From Paracoccaceae bacterium (GTDB taxonomy: Bacteria > Pseudomonadota > Alphaproteobacteria > Rhodobacterales > Rhodobacteraceae), in assembly GCA_007121055.1 (NCBI GenBank), contig SKMM01000335.1:1-6405 (forward strand): DNA of 6,405 bases, given 5' to 3'. Below, one piece after another: positions 5,889 through 6,405 of this stretch; position 1 is the first letter of the stretch, and every line of letters begins with the position of its first letter. Made by a program: the position numbers and the translations under genes. The notes beneath the pieces were generated by a model. It saw nothing but the letters and a program-made list of their open reading frames with translations, was not told the DNA's origin and made no database searches.

Positions 5889-6311
5889 TCAGCGCAGCGC
5901 GCCGAGCGGCACGGGGCCGATCTGCGTGCCGTCACGGTAAAGCGCCTTGAGGGCTTTCTTCGCCGGGCCCTTCTTGGGCAGTTTTTCGGCGATGCCCATG
6001 ACGCTGGCGCGACGGTCCATCTCGGCCCAGATTTCGGCCGGGTCGATGCCTTGGTCGCGCCAGAGGACGGCGAGGTGGTAGAGCAGGTCGACGCTCTCCT
6101 CGACCACGCCGCGGCGGTGGCCGGCGACGGCGTCAAGCGAGACCTCGGTGGCCTCCTCCACCAGCTTGCGGGCCTTCTTGGCGGTGTCGGCGCGCACGAG
6201 TTTCCTGGTGCGCTTGGTGGGGGGCGTCGAAAGTTGCGCCAGCAGCCGGTCGAAGCCGGTGCCGGTGCCGGTCATGGGGTGGATGTCGCGGAAGTCGTGG
6301 AGCATGGTCAT
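5889..6311 (-). CDS. HisE-like / MazG-superfamily nucleotide pyrophosphohydrolase
   Basis: This 140-aa protein belongs to the all-alpha NTP pyrophosphohydrolase (MazG/HisE) superfamily. The Mg2+-binding signature is complete: EEATE at residues 52-56 and ExxD at 72-75 (E72, D75), followed by LLYHL, which is typical of phosphoribosyl-ATP diphosphatase (HisE). The family cleaves the alpha-beta bond of a nucleotide and releases pyrophosphate; HisE does this to phosphoribosyl-ATP in the second step of histidine synthesis. The protein is longer than a usual HisE (about 100-110 aa), with an N-terminal lead of about 40 residues and a basic C-terminal tail (KLPKKGPAKKALKALYRD, about 110-127). No other his gene is visible nearby, so it may be a paralogue with another substrate rather than the histidine enzyme. 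The start at 6311 is supported by GGAGG seven bases upstream; a second ATG lies two codons in. It precedes mgtE by 39 nt. Superfamily membership is sure, substrate is not. Confidence 0.85.
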   Translation of the reverse strand: MTMLHDFRDIHPMTGTGTGFDRLLAQLSTPPTKRTRKLVRADTAKKARKLVEEATEVSLDAVAGHRRGVVEESVDLLYHLAVLWRDQGIDPAEIWAEMDRRASVMGIAEKLPKKGPAKKALKALYRDGTQIGPVPLGALR

Positions 6312-6338
6312 GGCGGGGCCTCCGGTGCGGGGCTTGGG

Positions 6339-6405
6339 TCAGGGGGTGCGGACGATCTGCAGGGTGGCGCCGCGACTTCGCACGGGGTCTTCTGGGTCGC
6401 TGGCC
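6339..6405 (-). CDS. 3' end of an unidentified gene (partial)
   Basis: The reading frame enters from the right edge of the window and ends at a TGA whose complement is at 6339-6341. Only 21 residues are visible, ending in GATLQIVRTP. The gene lies 27 nt upstream of the pyrophosphohydrolase start on the same strand, so it may be the previous cistron of the same operon. Too little is present to name a family. An open frame of this length could also arise by chance in DNA this rich in GC; the support is its position and its plausible protein-like end. Confidence 0.4.
   Translation of the reverse strand, partial: ASDPEDPVRSRGATLQIVRTP

Noticed and set aside
1..6405. tRNA, rRNA, CRISPR array or transposase gene
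   Set aside because: No cloverleaf, rRNA block, regular spacer-repeat pattern or transposase motif was found on either strand.

Overview
This window is very GC-rich DNA with strong G/C bias at third codon positions. All supportable genes lie on the minus strand, and the intact ones that can be judged mostly have Shine-Dalgarno sites. Every recognisable intact stop codon is TGA. Protein styles (MgtE with FIPLVMDMGGNVG, MgtC/SapB, a CDF exporter, a DUF6544-type lipid-anchored or membrane-anchored protein) suggest an alphaproteobacterium, perhaps of the Rhodobacteraceae. That placement is an inference from composition and gene style, not a match to a named species.

Right part, read right to left on the minus strand (6405 to 2332): the last 21 codons of an unidentified gene; a 140-aa MazG/HisE-like nucleotide pyrophosphohydrolase; a 374-aa MgtE-type Mg2+ channel that has the CBS and membrane domains but not the usual N-terminal domain; a 116-aa protein that looks like that missing N domain encoded separately and downstream; a 390-aa cation diffusion facilitator with an extra C-terminal domain; and a 235-aa MgtC/SapB family membrane protein. 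Gaps are 20 to 81 nt and all genes are co-directional, so this looks like one divalent-cation (Mg2+ and probably Zn2+-type) transport operon. A perfect 11-bp inverted repeat sits between mgtE and the N-domain-like gene.

Left part (2331 to 258): still the same strand, but every gene is broken. A secreted serine hydrolase (beta-lactamase fold) has lost its catalytic Ser, Lys and Tyr and carries several frameshifts. It runs into the C-terminal half of an alpha/beta hydrolase that lacks its catalytic His, and this overlaps (ATGA) a DUF6544-family gene with three frameshifts. Positions 1 to 257 hold no gene that I can support, only a C11 tract in a strong hairpin and a few short palindromes.

The main points of interest are the split MgtE, the metal-transport operon that includes a nucleotide pyrophosphohydrolase, and the abrupt change from intact to decayed genes at the mgtC stop codon. 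The decay could be partly sequencing error in homopolymers, but the substitutions at catalytic residues argue that at least the hydrolase is a real pseudogene.
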